DNA from: Lytechinus pictus
Lineage: Eukaryota; Echinodermata; Echinoidea; Temnopleuroida; Toxopneustidae
NCBI RefSeq assembly: GCF_037042905.1
Contig: NC_087253.1
Span: forward strand, 6,267,501 to 6,331,500
Length of the DNA stretch: 64,000 bases
Direction of reading: 5' to 3'
Program-made: the position numbers and the translations under genes
Notes under the pieces: model-generated
What the model saw: the letters and a program-made list of their open reading frames with translations, nothing else
Told to the model about the DNA's origin: nothing
Databases searched by the model: none
Shown: positions 43,161 through 57,100 of the stretch, piece by piece
Position numbering within the stretch: the stretch's first letter is position 1
Layout: each line of letters opens with the position of its first letter

Positions 43161-45127
43161 GTAAGTTGCTCAGAAATGTTACTCTCTGTTAAAGGGGAAT
43201 CCAGCCTTGGCCATTTGGTGAAAAATAAATTAAACAGAATGGCGGAAGTTTGAAATAAATCGGACAAGCAATAAGAAAGTTATAGCTGCTTTAAAATTGA
43301 GGTAGATTTCAAATTGGCAACTGGGTAAGTGAATTATAACAAGGGGCAAGGACCACTTTCCCATAGGCCATAATTAGGGATTTGTGGTTTTCTCCTAAGT
43401 ACCGATTCCCCTGGGGCAGAAATATAAATATAACTCAGGTAGTATATTGGTTTACAAGGTCATGGAAGAAAAATATAATTTGATGTAAAACTTTTGGGAA
43501 AATCACATTCATGACATTGAAGCTATTTTATATATTGAAGTACATGGAAGAGTAGTCCTTGCCTTCCAACACGATGACCTCACATATGAGGCCATGGGTA
43601 TAGTGATTACCAATATTTACAACTTTTAAAAATTCATAACTTTCTTATTGTTAATCGCTAGAGGGTATTCATTTGTCTCGCAATCTACTATGGTCTTGAT
43701 CACTCTCGCAAAAAAAAAAGTGTTCTTATTGTTTGTCCGATATTGGTCAAAATTTCACCTATCAACTTGTCTGATAGTTCTTTTTTCTATAAAAACAAGT
43801 TTTCATTTGGGTAGGATTCCCCTGTATAATACCGCTTTTAGTGACTCGCTGGTCTAGTCCAGGACCAGGCTAAGTCGTAAAATTTTGAGTTTATGAATGG
43901 TGCGGGCTAAGATAGCCCGTGTCATCATGGCCAGGCTAGTTTTGGTGCTCCTTTTATCAGCACCAGACGAGTGCCATCGTGAAAGTAGCGTTAAAAAAGT
44001 AACGCGGCTCTGCTAAAGTTACCGAACGCTTGGGGTGCGGACTAGTGCGGGCCTGGTGCGAAAGAGTTGCGTTTAAACGCAAGTCAAAAAATCAATCGCA
44101 AGTCCCAAATGCGCGCTGTTGATTGGTTGAAAATCAAGTTGCGCATGATTTTTAGAGTTGCGATCGATTGCAACTCTTTCTGCAACGGGCCCCTGGTCCC
44201 TAATCACAATACCTCTCTGATTTGTTCGAAAACAAACGATGATGTCATTTATTAGGCTCAGAGCCATCTATTCGCCCCTCCACTTCATGAAGATACAATG
44301 TATACTTTATAGATAGAAATGAACTTATACTTTAGATAGAAATGAACTACCAAACATTTTTTTTTCCATGTTCGCTAAAAATGTCAATATTCATTATTAT
44401 CCAGCACGGTCCGCCGGACTATTTCACCCACCAAGAGCTAGAACCATCCTTCTGAATAAAATACTTATTTTTACCGATACAAAACTTTGGAACTCTCTTT
44501 TGGAATCAGTGCGCAATAAACCGACACATTTTAGTTTCAGTAATGGGTTAAAGAAAATTCTTCTCCACAAATATAAACCGCTGATCTCCAACGTCTCTAC
44601 TTAAGCAGCTTCCTCCTTTTTTCTCTCTCTTCCCCTCTCCTCACACTTTTGTCTTCTCTTTTAATTCTTATTGTGCAGTTTTCTTGTTTGTTTTGTCTGT
44701 TTTGGTCTTTTGGATCGTTTTCTGTAGTGTTTTTTTGTGGTTTCTCAGTCCTGTCTTGTCCTCTGTTCACTGTCTTTGTTTTTTTCTGTTATTAATATTC
44801 CGTCTTTTCTTGTCTAATTTATTTTATAAACACTATCTGAATCGTTGTTTTGTATATTACTTGTATACCATGGGTATGATTATGTTGTAATAATTGTATT
44901 AAGTTTTATATAGTGCATAAACATACGAAGCTTGACCCTATTAGTATTTTTCAATTGAATATTGTTAATTTCTATTTGTGCTTGATAAATTTTAATCAGT
45001 TATTTATTTCAGGGGACTCACATAAACAAGCGATGCTTTCCAGTGAGTTCCCTTTTTTCATTTCTGTTATTCATATTCCGATTTGCTCTTACTTACTTTG
45101 TAAATTTGTTTGAAATGAAAAGAATAA

Positions 45128-45169
<42 letters not shown>

Positions 45170-48100
45170 GCGCTAGCCCCCCCCCCTTCCGTGGTGTCCC
45201 CACAGTAATCATGATAGGTATCGAATAAATGCCAACTGAACAATCGCGACTGTCAAAATTATTCCTTCACATAGTTAAAACGCTGTTCAAATATTTTATT
45301 CAACGCTGTATACAATATGAATCTTACAGTATAGTTCTTTAAACGTTTAAAACAAGCGTTTAAAATCTTTAAACAATACTGGTTTTTGGTATTTAATAAC
45401 AAATAAATTGAGCATGGTTGTTTTCAAACTGTTAAGCAGTGTAACAACTACGGTTAGGTTCATAATTATAGTAACTCGTAAAAATATAGACACCGATTTT
45501 TATTGTGCGCACCTTTCATTATTGGTTTATTTCCAATTGGTCTAATGCCAATCCGTCCAATTATCAACTCGTCTACTATCATTTAGTCTACCATCAGTTT
45601 GTCCACTTTCCACATGGTCTAATTTCCATTCGTCCACTCATCATTTCGTCTAATAACCGCTTTGTTCAATAGCCATTTAGTCCATATACCACTTGGTCTA
45701 ATTTGACTTAATTTTCATGGGCGAAATGGATGTAAAGAGAAGAGTATTGGACCCACTAGTTATGAGACGAAATGGTTATAGACGAACTGGTGATTAGACG
45801 AAGTGGCCATTGGACCAAAATTTGGACCAAATGGTTTTATCTGGACGAACTGTTGATGGATGGATTGGTTAATCAATCATATATTTCATTATCATCATTA
45901 CATAACCTTGGTATAATCGAACAGATAATATATATACATGAGTGGATCATCATGGAAGGAATGGCATTAGAATAAATTAAGGTAGACCATGTGATGTGAC
46001 GACGCAGGTGCGGATCCAGGGGGAGGGGGGGGGGGGAGCACAGGGGGCACGTGCCCCCCCCCCTTACCCCTTTTTTTTTGCTTGTCAATTTTTTTCGGGT
46101 ATGAAAAACCCATAATTTTTGGTTGAAGACCTTTTTTTTATTATTATTTTTTTTTGCTTGTCAAATTTTTTTCGGGGACGAAATATCCTTAATTTCCTCC
46201 GAAAAATATGCCCCCCACCTTTTGGAAAATCCTGGATCCGCCCCTGAGTCGACGAGTTGGCAATAGAAGAATTGACAATTTGCCTCATTATTATTCTCTT
46301 TCAACGATCACCAGAGAACTCAAAATGGCGGATTCTAGCTCCCGGTCACGACTACTTTTTCACTGTCTGTGGTGGGCGTGGCGTTCTCATGGTTTCCCAG
46401 TCAGCCTTCTACGTCATCAGGGCGACCAAAGCAGCTCCGGAGTATCAGAATCTCGCGATACCTCGCGATACTTCGAAAAGAAAGGTACATCCATTCAACA
46501 CTCTAAAAATGAACTGTTTAATCAAGATTGAAAGGTTGGAGGAATGATAGTCTTTTTGCAATGTTGCATTTACCACTTGAAATTATTGGTCACTTGTTGG
46601 ATTCAGATTTATGCAAGAACATAGAAAGATTGTCATTCCTCCAGTCTTTAACATTTCATTATTATGCACCAGAAACTGTCACATTTAGTCATTTTTTTAT
46701 TTTTATTTTTTCCCTTTACTTTCTTTTGATTTACTTTCATAACTATGTGACATGTCACTCTCAAACCAAGTCGTAAAAATTGTAAGTATGAGATTTTTAT
46801 TAAGCTTGGAAAAACACATGTATTTGTAAGGTTTAAAAAGTATTAAAATTTGTCTAAATCTGTCAATAATTGTCCACATAAACACTTTGATGAATGTACA
46901 TAGAAGAAATCCTCGGCTCCTCGCAAGAAGGAACAAAAGCGGTTATTTTTTCGATTAATTTTGTTCTTCAAATTGAAGGAGTACACTGTAGGCTATCCAA
47001 TGATCTTAAAATTACATCAAAATTTCAAGTAAAACTCAAAATATCAGCAAATTATGAAGGACATAATAATAAGTAATGGAAAAGTACCCCTTAGTCCCTT
47101 TTTGATTAAATATACATAGAAGAAATTCAATGGAAGACCCCTCCCACCTCCCTACCCCCCCCCAAAAAAAAGAGAAAAGAAACAAAGGTTTGAAGTTCAG
47201 GGCTTACTCAAGCATGCGGGACGCACGGGTGACATTCGTCATTCCGAAGGTTTGTTATTCCGACGGTTCGAATATTCCGAAGGTACTTTATTCCGAAGGC
47301 TCGTTAGTCCGAAGGTTCGTCATTACGAAGGTTCGTTAATCTGAAAACGAAATAAGGTTGGTTATTCCGAAGGCTCGTCATTACGAAGGTTCGTTAATCT
47401 GAAAACGAAATAAGGTTGGTTATTCCGAAGTCTGGTTAGTCCGAAAACGCTGCAAGATTCGCAATTCCGAAGGTTCGCAACGACATCACACTGATGATAA
47501 CCTCATGATGAAAATCTCAATGTGGAAATATCACCAAAAGGCCAATTTTGGAATATATATACGTGCCCTTTTTGTTGTTGCTTTGTCCCCCAATGGAAAA
47601 TACGTCCCGTCGCGCCCCTGCCTTCCCATCCTCATAACATTTGAAAATGAAACGGTATTTTAATCCACCCCCCTCCACCACGCTTGCCCTTCCAGTTATT
47701 CCGGCTTCGCCATAGATTATTTCATTGTTCGGATTAACAAACCTTCGGAATAACGAACCTCTTGTCGTTTTCGGATTAAAGAACCTTCAGAATAATTAAT
47801 CTTATTTTGATTTCGGACTAACGAACCTTCGGAATAACGCCACAAATGTTCGGATTAACGAACCCTTTTTCGTTTTTGGATTAGCGAACAACGTGTTTCG
47901 GAATTACGAAGTGTAAGTACTCTGAGCAATCAAAAAAAAAAATTGTGTCAAAGAAACTCTTACATGTGTCTCATTCTTTATTTACCTTTACAACTTAAAA
48001 TGAAAGAAATATATTCTTTCTATTAGCCAAGATAAAACATATTTTTTTATATCGAGTGTCATTACTCATATTTGTTTAATTTAATGTTAGTTTTCTCCTC

Positions 48101-51100
48101 AAATTGTATGTGTGTTTTCCGTTATCCTATATTCTTTGTTTTGAACAGAATACCGACAAACTGATACAAATGATGTTCCAATAAATTCAATTCAATTCAT
48201 ATTTTAGACATAATCACTAAGTTTGCTCTTGCATTCATGTATTTTTTTATTGTAATTATTGTATTATTTCCGGTTAGGCCTGTAAAGAGAGCGTTAAAGT
48301 CAGCTACAACGTTTTAGCCCCCCCCCAAAAAAAAAAAAATAGTGACATAATGACCATGTTAACTGAAAATGGATTTTCAATGGTTGTATATTTCTCTGAT
48401 ATTAACTTCATTTTCCAAGAAAAAGCAATATATTTTTTCCACTCTCTAGTATTCACTCAGCTTTTTTTTGGAACAACCACCACTGCCGCAAATTGGCACC
48501 ATATTTATAACTTTTTTTTTTATTTAAACCAACTTATTTCTTTTATCTCTGGCAGGTGAGATGTTAAAGTCGCGATGAATCCTGAGCGCCTTATTAGAAT
48601 AAAGTCTCGTCTTTTCCAATTTTGTTATGTTTTTTGTTGTATTACTTTCAAAGTAAAAAAAAAAATCATAAATAGCGCGGCACTTGTGTGACGACCACTG
48701 CGGCAAATTGGCAACATATTGAGCTTACCTTTTCTCTGACACATGCAAATTCGAATTGGCTCAGTTGGTAGAGCGTCCGTCTCACAACCGGGAGGTCGGG
48801 GGGTTCAAACCCCGACCGCGTCAGACTAAAGACGATAAAAGATGGGAGTTGCTGCTACCCTGTTTGGCATTCAACGATTAAAGGGATAGAGCCTCGTCGA
48901 TCTGGCGCTGCACAGCGGCTGCCGATCAATAGGGCAAAGCAAATTTGCGGAGTATTTCATTACATGTCTATTTCGAACAATAAATTATGGATGTTCATCA
49001 TCTTTTTCATTTTCATCTTTCTCATTTGATTATGTCACATTGTTTGTTTTTGTTTTGTTTTGCTTTTCAAAGATTCGAGTTGCCCTTTTCGGCCGATCTC
49101 TGCCGGAATCTAACCGAGCAAAACTTCATGTCGTGTTCTGCAAGGATTGTGATCAAGAGGTAGAGGTGAGAAAAAAGAGACATTAAAAAATAAATATATA
49201 TATTCGATTTCGAAAACTCGCTGATGTAATCCTGAGAACAATGGCTTCTTCGCGTGGTGTATAAAGCTCTGATGTCAAAACCACAATTTTTAGCAAGTCA
49301 GTTTTGAAAGTACTTATCACCATTCTAATCACGGTCATTAAGATTGTGTTTTGTATTTCCCTGAACAACATCTCTCATGGCTTAATAAATTGGCCTATAT
49401 CTATTATACAGAGATTGACATGTTCATAAACACGGTTAAAAGTCATATTCTCTTGTCATGCTTGTAGCCCTATATTGTAAGTCTGAAGTTGCTTTTAAAA
49501 TTTGTTTTAATTAGCGTGGGAGCATATCGAATCACATATCGTAGCTTGAAGTCGAATTTGAACAGGTTTTGACAATAGAATGCATGTATCAATATACGTA
49601 GTGTATAGGCCTAAGGGGCCTACAATATAAAAACACAACCTAAAATGACACGGCAAAATGACAATTATTGCATTACATAAGATAAATACTATAATCACAG
49701 AGCATAACAAAAGTAACACGATAGTGCGTCAGTGGCAGTAATCGCGTCACTGACATTGTGTCAACAAAATCCGCTGAAACATCAGAGTTTTATGCACCAC
49801 GTGAAGAAGCCATTGTTCTCAGGATTTGATCAGCGAGTTTTCGATATCGCAACGGGGTCGGATCCTGCATCATAGAAAATATATTGAAAATGCTCGTCAA
49901 AGCACAATGAACAGCTGAGAGGCCTATGCCAAAAATTGGTTTACCGAGACAAGGCGCTGTCGCCCAGTGGATTAGTCTTCTGACTTTGAAACAGTGGGTC
50001 GTGGGTTCGAATCCCAGCCATGGCGTAATTTCTTTCAGCAAGAAATTTATCCACACCGTGCTGCACTCGACCCAGGTGAGATGAATGGGTACCCGGCAGG
50101 ATTAATTCCTTGAATGTATGAGCGCTGAAAGGCAGCTCGAGCTAAAGCCGGTGTAATAGTAATAATAACGTGTGTGTGTGTGTGTGTGTGTGTATTTGAG
50201 TTTTGTCGCGCCTCAGAATAAAATTTCTAGATAGATGGCGCTATATAAATGCCTATTATTTTTATTATTATGTAGGTAAAGGTAAAACCGACGACCGACG
50301 TCCGTGACATTGAAATATCGCTGTACTTGTTTATGTGTTCAATTCAGGGAATACTTGCCAATAGTAGGCCTATGGTTTGTTTCTAATACTTGTTAAGGGT
50401 AGGGTTTCACACGCCGATACTTGTTAAGGGGTGCATTTTCAGAATATGGAAAATGCGTATTTAGGGTAATTTTCGAGACTCCATGGTCGCGCATGGTATC
50501 CACTCGTTAATGGAAGTGCCCCCCCCCCCTGTGTACAATGATGATTCAAGATTCACGTGTGAAAAGGCCCAAAGACTGGTTTATTATGAAAGGCTTATGA
50601 CAATAAATTTTCTGTTCCACGATTGTGAAAACTCACTATTGTTTGATATACACGGATTTACTATGTTTACCGACACTTCAAAATTATTATATATAAAGAC
50701 TTCTCGGATTAAATATGTTAAACGACTACATGGATTAATTATGTATAATGACTACTCATATTTATCATTTTGAACGACTACTCAGATATATTATGTTTAG
50801 GCTCCCATTCCACAGAAAGGAGACCTTTGAACATGTTGAAAGGGCAAAAATTGGCAAGGTGTTACAGCAGTCTCCAGGATCACTGAAATTTGTCATCTCC
50901 GTAGAAAATGGCTCCGAAAGACCCCTCAAAGAACCCTGAAAGACTGATTAATATTTATTTTCTTACTGGGCTTTGACTAGTCCTTTGGAGATGTATCAAT
51001 GGTCTTTCAGAGATCTATTAACGATCTCTCACGAGTCTTTCAGAGGGTCGTGGGTTCGAATCCCAGCCATGGCGTAATTTCCTTCAGCAAGAAATTTATC

Positions 51101-54100
51101 CACACTTTGCTGCACTCAACCCAGGTGAGATGAATGGGTACCCGGTAGGAAGAAATTCCTTGAATGCTTTGAGCGCCTAGGCAGCCCAGCTAAAGCCGGG
51201 ATAATAATAAAAGCAGGGCCCGCTGGGTGAACAGTTTTCGGAACTGAAGCGGCTTCCCTGGGTAAATATACCTGTATAATTATTATTATTATTATTATCT
51301 CCGCAATGATCTTGAGGGACTGTCAAAAGATGGAAAGAATAACAAGAATTTTGAAAGTTCATCAAGAGACCACCGAAAGACTGCTGAAAGACCCGCCACG
51401 AAATACATAAGGCTACTTTGAAGCGTTTAAAAAAAAATGGAGATCATGGACTCAAACATGAAGACCACTGAAAGATCATTCAGGAATTATGAAAGAATTA
51501 TTAAAAGTTCATTGAAAGACCTTTGTAAGATCAAGCAAGTTTCACGGTCTTACAGCGGATTTATTTAATACTTGTTACGACTACTTGGATTTATTATGTA
51601 TATTAACTACTCGGATATATTATGTTTAAAGACTACTCGGATTTATTATGTTTCACGACTACTCGGATATATACTATGTTTATGAACTATACGGGTTTGT
51701 AATGTATCACGACTACTTGGGTTTATAATGTATCACAGCTACATGGATTTATAATGTATCACGACTATATGGATTTATAATGTATCACGACTACACGGAT
51801 TTACACTCTAAATTCCAAGGATATAAAATAAATCAAAATCGGCTGTGGATAGTGACCAGCCGACTGTTGGATTTATTTCAAATCTTTAGGATTAACTTTC
51901 AAATCACAAAATATTTAGATTCAAATCTTTTAGATTCATATCTAAATCTACAAGGTTTAAAACTAAATCTAATATTCGGCTTGTCACTGTTCCCGACGAT
52001 CTGAATTTATTTCAAATCCTTGGAATTTAGAGTGTATCATGTAACACGAATACATGGATTATAATGTATCGCGAGTACACGGAATTATAATGTATCACGA
52101 CTACTCGAATTGATAATGTATCACGACTACATGGATTTATTATGTATCACGACTACACGGATTTAGGTCATACGACCACATGGATTTATTATGTATCACA
52201 ACTACATTTAATCGTTAGACTTGGGGAGAATGACGTAGATTTAAAAAGACCACCCCCCAAAAAAAACCACAAAAAAGTTCCACGTCACTATACTCTCGTG
52301 TAAAAGTGAAATGTTAGATGATATTAAAATATAATTCACGTAATGGAGCCATTTCTACCTTTTCACAGTGGCTTGAAGCTAGGATTTTGTTTCTGTTTCT
52401 TATCCAGATAAAATAGTTGATAGCTGTTTTCGCCTTTATTTGAACTGCACAGGAAAGCGATCACGATTATTACAGTCAACCACAGACAGATAATGATTAT
52501 CTCCGCGATAAACTACTTATGAATAATCGTAATTTTGCGAAAGTGAAAGTAAAATTGACATATCATCTCCACTTTCAGTAAGAAATATTACACTCAATCA
52601 CAACTATCAAGATGACAGGACTTACATGATTTTGCATTAATGAAACCAGTTAAGCTCTTATGGTGATTTCATAATGCCGCATCATGATATCAGGGAAATT
52701 CTATAACGATTTCCCATATTTACATCAATGTTGCGAACTTGCGTATTCTTACAATTAAATCTAACAAATTGTAATGATTAGATTTCTCCTTCATCTTTGT
52801 GTAAGCAAAGCTTTATAATAGCTAAAATTATTCAGTAACATCTAGAAAATATCTATCGGTATTAGTGTCGGTATTTGTACAACGAGGAAAGCAAAAATTA
52901 AAAATATGAAAAAAATAATCGTCATTATTTATTGTCTTCAGAATTCATTCACGGTGCAAAGAGTTAAGCACGGATTATACGCCATTGGTGTTGGCTTGTC
53001 GTGGTCTAGTGGTTCTGACTCTCGCATTTCAAACAGATCGTCGTGGGTTCGAATCCTAGCCATGGTGTGTTTTTCTTCAGCAAGAAATTTATCCACACTG
53101 TGCTGCACTCGACTCGGGGTGAGGTAAATGGGTACCGACAGGAAGTAATACCTTAAAAAGCTGTGCGCTCCAGAATCGGTAGACTAGCTTTACGGCCGGA
53201 GTAATATAGAAGCGCCTTGAGCACCTAACAAGGTGGATACGTAAGCTATACAATTCCTATATTATCATTCTTATTTTATAAAAAAAATCATGTTATCTAA
53301 GGATAAATTATTAGACTTCGTAAAGAAAAAAAAAACACACCATTATAAAGTCCACGTTAATGACCCGAGTACAGCAGGTTGCGTTTGTGCCATTCTTGTG
53401 TGAAAACCCACTTGTTGATCAACGTTTCAATTAGGGTCTGTGCCTGCAGACTACACTCTCTCACAGTGAGAGAAAAGTGAACGCGGTCGTCGCGAAGATG
53501 AAGAATTTGTATCGGTACTATTGTCTTCAAACATTGCATGACGCAGACTTTCAGTATAGTGACATCATTTCCCCAGAAATGGATATCAGCATACTGGCTT
53601 TGTTAAAATTTTTACTTGAAAGACATCGAAGTAACTGCTACAAACACCGGACATACAGTGCAGCCCAGACCCCCCCCCGGAATTCAGTGTAATTTTTGGT
53701 AGCATTTTCCATTGCTCTACTTCAGTCGTGTGTGCATTATGAACGTTGAGATGAGTGTCAAATGAAAGAAGAAAAGTATAATCTTTCCATTCATGTACAT
53801 TTCATGAAACAAATTATGATCATGATAAGGAAAAAAAATTGCACTGAATTAGGGTTTCCATTTTTGGGGGACGCAATGTACATCACATATATATTGTATA
53901 TACATACACACACATACACACACACACATAATATATATATATATTTATATATATATACGGTGCGTCCCAGAAAAAAAACGAGATCTATCGATGATTTATC
54001 ATAACTTAATCACAAATACACTAAAAAAGTGACCTATAAATGTAAAGCTTAGTGTCTCCTCTTTCATTTGATATAACTTAGAGTATTCAACATTCATACA

Positions 54101-57100
54101 TGAGTGAGCAAAACCAATTCGAAGAAAGAAAACCAAAATGTTACTTGGTGGGCGGAATCTGAGTTTCAAAATGAAAAAAAATCATATTTTTAACAAGTTC
54201 AATATCTGGTCTTTAATTTGACACCTCAATTACTGAAAACAGGCAAGAAAAAAAGAAAGTTCTGTTTATTTGAAATAAGGCATGAAGTCCAATAGTTTCA
54301 TAAAATGAAGAGGTGTTACAGGATAGCTCTAAGAATTACTCGACACTCCGTTATGTTGACGATCAGCCATGCATAAATTATTTTGTTAACCGGAGAAAAC
54401 ATGTATGTTTCATGACATTATGGAAATACAAGCATTGTTTTGAAAAAACAAAGCTTTCATTTTTCTTCACCATTTTCTGCGATTTAACTATCAAATTAAA
54501 GAGCAGACATTCAACTTTTTAAACATCTGATTTTCTTTTTGAAATTTTGATACCCCCCGCCAAATGACTTTTTGCTATTCTTTTTTTCAAATTATTTTAC
54601 TCACTCATGCGTGGATGAGAAATATTGTATGTTATACCATTTAAAAGAAGAGCTTCTCAGCTTTACAATGATAGGTCATTTGTTTATTGTATTTGTAATC
54701 AAGTTATGATAAATCATCTCTAAACCTTGGTTTCGTTTCATGTGGGAAGCACTGTATAATTATATAACTGTATGGTACTTTCAGATAATGGTTTTGAAAC
54801 TGCAGTTTACAAGTTGTATTAGAAAAGAAAATTCGTGCAACCTATAAAGATATCCAGTCATAAGCCTTGTTTATAGTTCGTGTTAAAATCATCTGAAGCA
54901 GTGGAAAACACATACTCTCCTCGCATTGTGCCTGTATGTTTCCCATGTTTAATTTTCCCCTCACGTTTCATATACAGTATGCTTTGATGGTGAAGAAAAT
55001 TTTAGTATTTTTGATTATGAGATTTCATAGTTTTGCCATAATTATGGCACAATATTGTAACTAATAGTTCTTAACCTCAAAATGTATACGGCAGTTTTAA
55101 GCTGAACCTCTTATACCCCTTTCATAAAGCCAATTATGCGGATAATATAACCCAGGCCTAGTAGGAAATGGCAATGTATTGGCAGTAGTTTTTCCTTTTC
55201 GAAACAAGTAAACGTAAAATCGGAGCGGGACCAGAGTTATCCGCATTATTTCGATGCTGCAATTATCCGCATAAAAGCGGCATCGGGACCAGATTTTGAC
55301 TTTATGAACGCATTTCCAAAGTAATTCGGATAATTGCCATGGTGCGGTCACAAGGTCATCCTTTTCCAACACAACCCCATCGGAGGGGGTGTGTGCAGTT
55401 GCGATGACAATTATCCGCCTTTTTCAGGTCGGGCGCTCGTAAAAAATAGTGCGGATTATTTTCGGAGTTTGTGAATGCAATTTGTTATTGAATTATCCGC
55501 ATTACTCTTAGGCGGATAATTGGAGGATGGGTTTGTGAAAGGGGTATAAAGTGACCTATAAAAAATAAATTGAATGACTTTTAATACATTTGCGTAGCGC
55601 AATTTCATTTTACGCTGGCTAAGATCTGTTTTTTACTTAATTACATAAAAAAAACTTTCTTAACCAAAGAGCGGTTTTTCATTTAGATTTGAAAATAGTT
55701 AATTAGTGGCCTTTGGACCGATTATTGAAGTGCAGATGCTAGTTTGAAAAAAAAATTACAAGCCCCTCAAATAGTGGTTATCGCTCCAAATGGAAGGTGA
55801 TTTTGGTTGAATTTCGACATTTTCCCAAACCAACCTGATTTCCCAGGGTGCTATACGCAGCAACACCAGAAAATGGGGATGAGGGAAGTTGTTTCAGCAC
55901 CCCTAACACCCTCGCCTCCCAAGGCCATGCAATTAGTAAGTAAGAGAGTGAATTTTTCACGTCAATTGACAGGCAAGTGTAAAAGAGCGATTGGCATTGA
56001 AGTGTGACTTTTGTTTTGTTTGATCATAATTGTACGCTCTTGAAACGCAACGGGTCTTCCCACCGGACCAAGTGACAATGAGTCTGAGGTAAGGAGAACA
56101 TAACGTAGACAAACACATGTAACCTTCTGTCTCGTAGGTCCTGTCCTAGCGCCAGGATCATGGGGTGCTGTTTTGAATCTGACAAGAAACAAAATGAAGG
56201 TGATTTATGTCCAGGAAAACTTCGTATGCACGAAAACGGGGTTCCCTACAGAAAATAGGTAATACATTTCTCCTATTTGGGGTATGTACCAAATTTTCAT
56301 GGGGTGCCTCTTAGGGAGAACACGCAGCGGCCACACCCAGGTAAATCATGGGGGTGCCACTTACCAGGGCCATGCCTAGCGCACACAGGCCTAGTAGGAA
56401 ATGGCAATGTATTGGCAGTAGTTTTTCCTTTTCGAAAAACAAGTAAACGTTCTATTCATTTGACTGATTATATCAATACAGAGGATTATCGAATCAGAGA
56501 AGCGAGATTCATTCCGTAAGCTAGACCACGTGAGGGCGCTGTCCATCCAGACGTCTTCAGGTCAACCTATCTGGGTGTCATTCTGTCAGTTGAAGAACAC
56601 ATCTTGGATTCTCCAGACTAGTTCAACCGCGGTGAGTATATCGCTTAGGGAATGGACGGGACCAAACTCCCAAAATTAAGGTTATCGGGAAAGGATTCTA
56701 AAATTCTAAATGTATTGAAAATGCCAGTCAAATCACAATGATCTGGTGAGAGGTCTTTGTCAAAAATTCGTGAACCAGAACAGCAATTTCGTCCTAGGTT
56801 TCGTAGCTGACGAAAACAAAAATTGCAAAATTTCCGACAAATGCTGCTTTGTCGAAGGGCATTTGACAATAGCGATTCTTTGTTCTTGAGGCGTCGTGCA
56901 TATTGGAAGGGAAAAACTTCTATCACATCAGGTCGGAAATCTTCCGATTTACTGGTTGAAGAGCAATGGAAACCCAATCATGTAGCAACACTACCACACT
57001 CCGTTCTAATGGTTGTCGATGACATCCTGATAAAAAATGGTCATATGAGTAGATTTTGGGGTTTCCCCCATAAGGAAACACGGTTCAATGACATTTGCTC

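Noticed and set aside
46208..46531. Alternative frame of ZU5 gene exon 2 beginning MADSSSRSR
   Set aside because: It cannot be joined in phase with exons 1 and 3, and the other frame matches the end of ZU5.
48757..48826. tRNA gene (anticodon loop CTCACAA)
   Set aside because: A and B boxes are good, but the acceptor halves do not pair and a SINE body follows.
51560..52215. CRISPR-like array of regularly spaced repeats
   Set aside because: Units are contiguous, variable and without unique spacers; the DNA is eukaryotic. It is a satellite.
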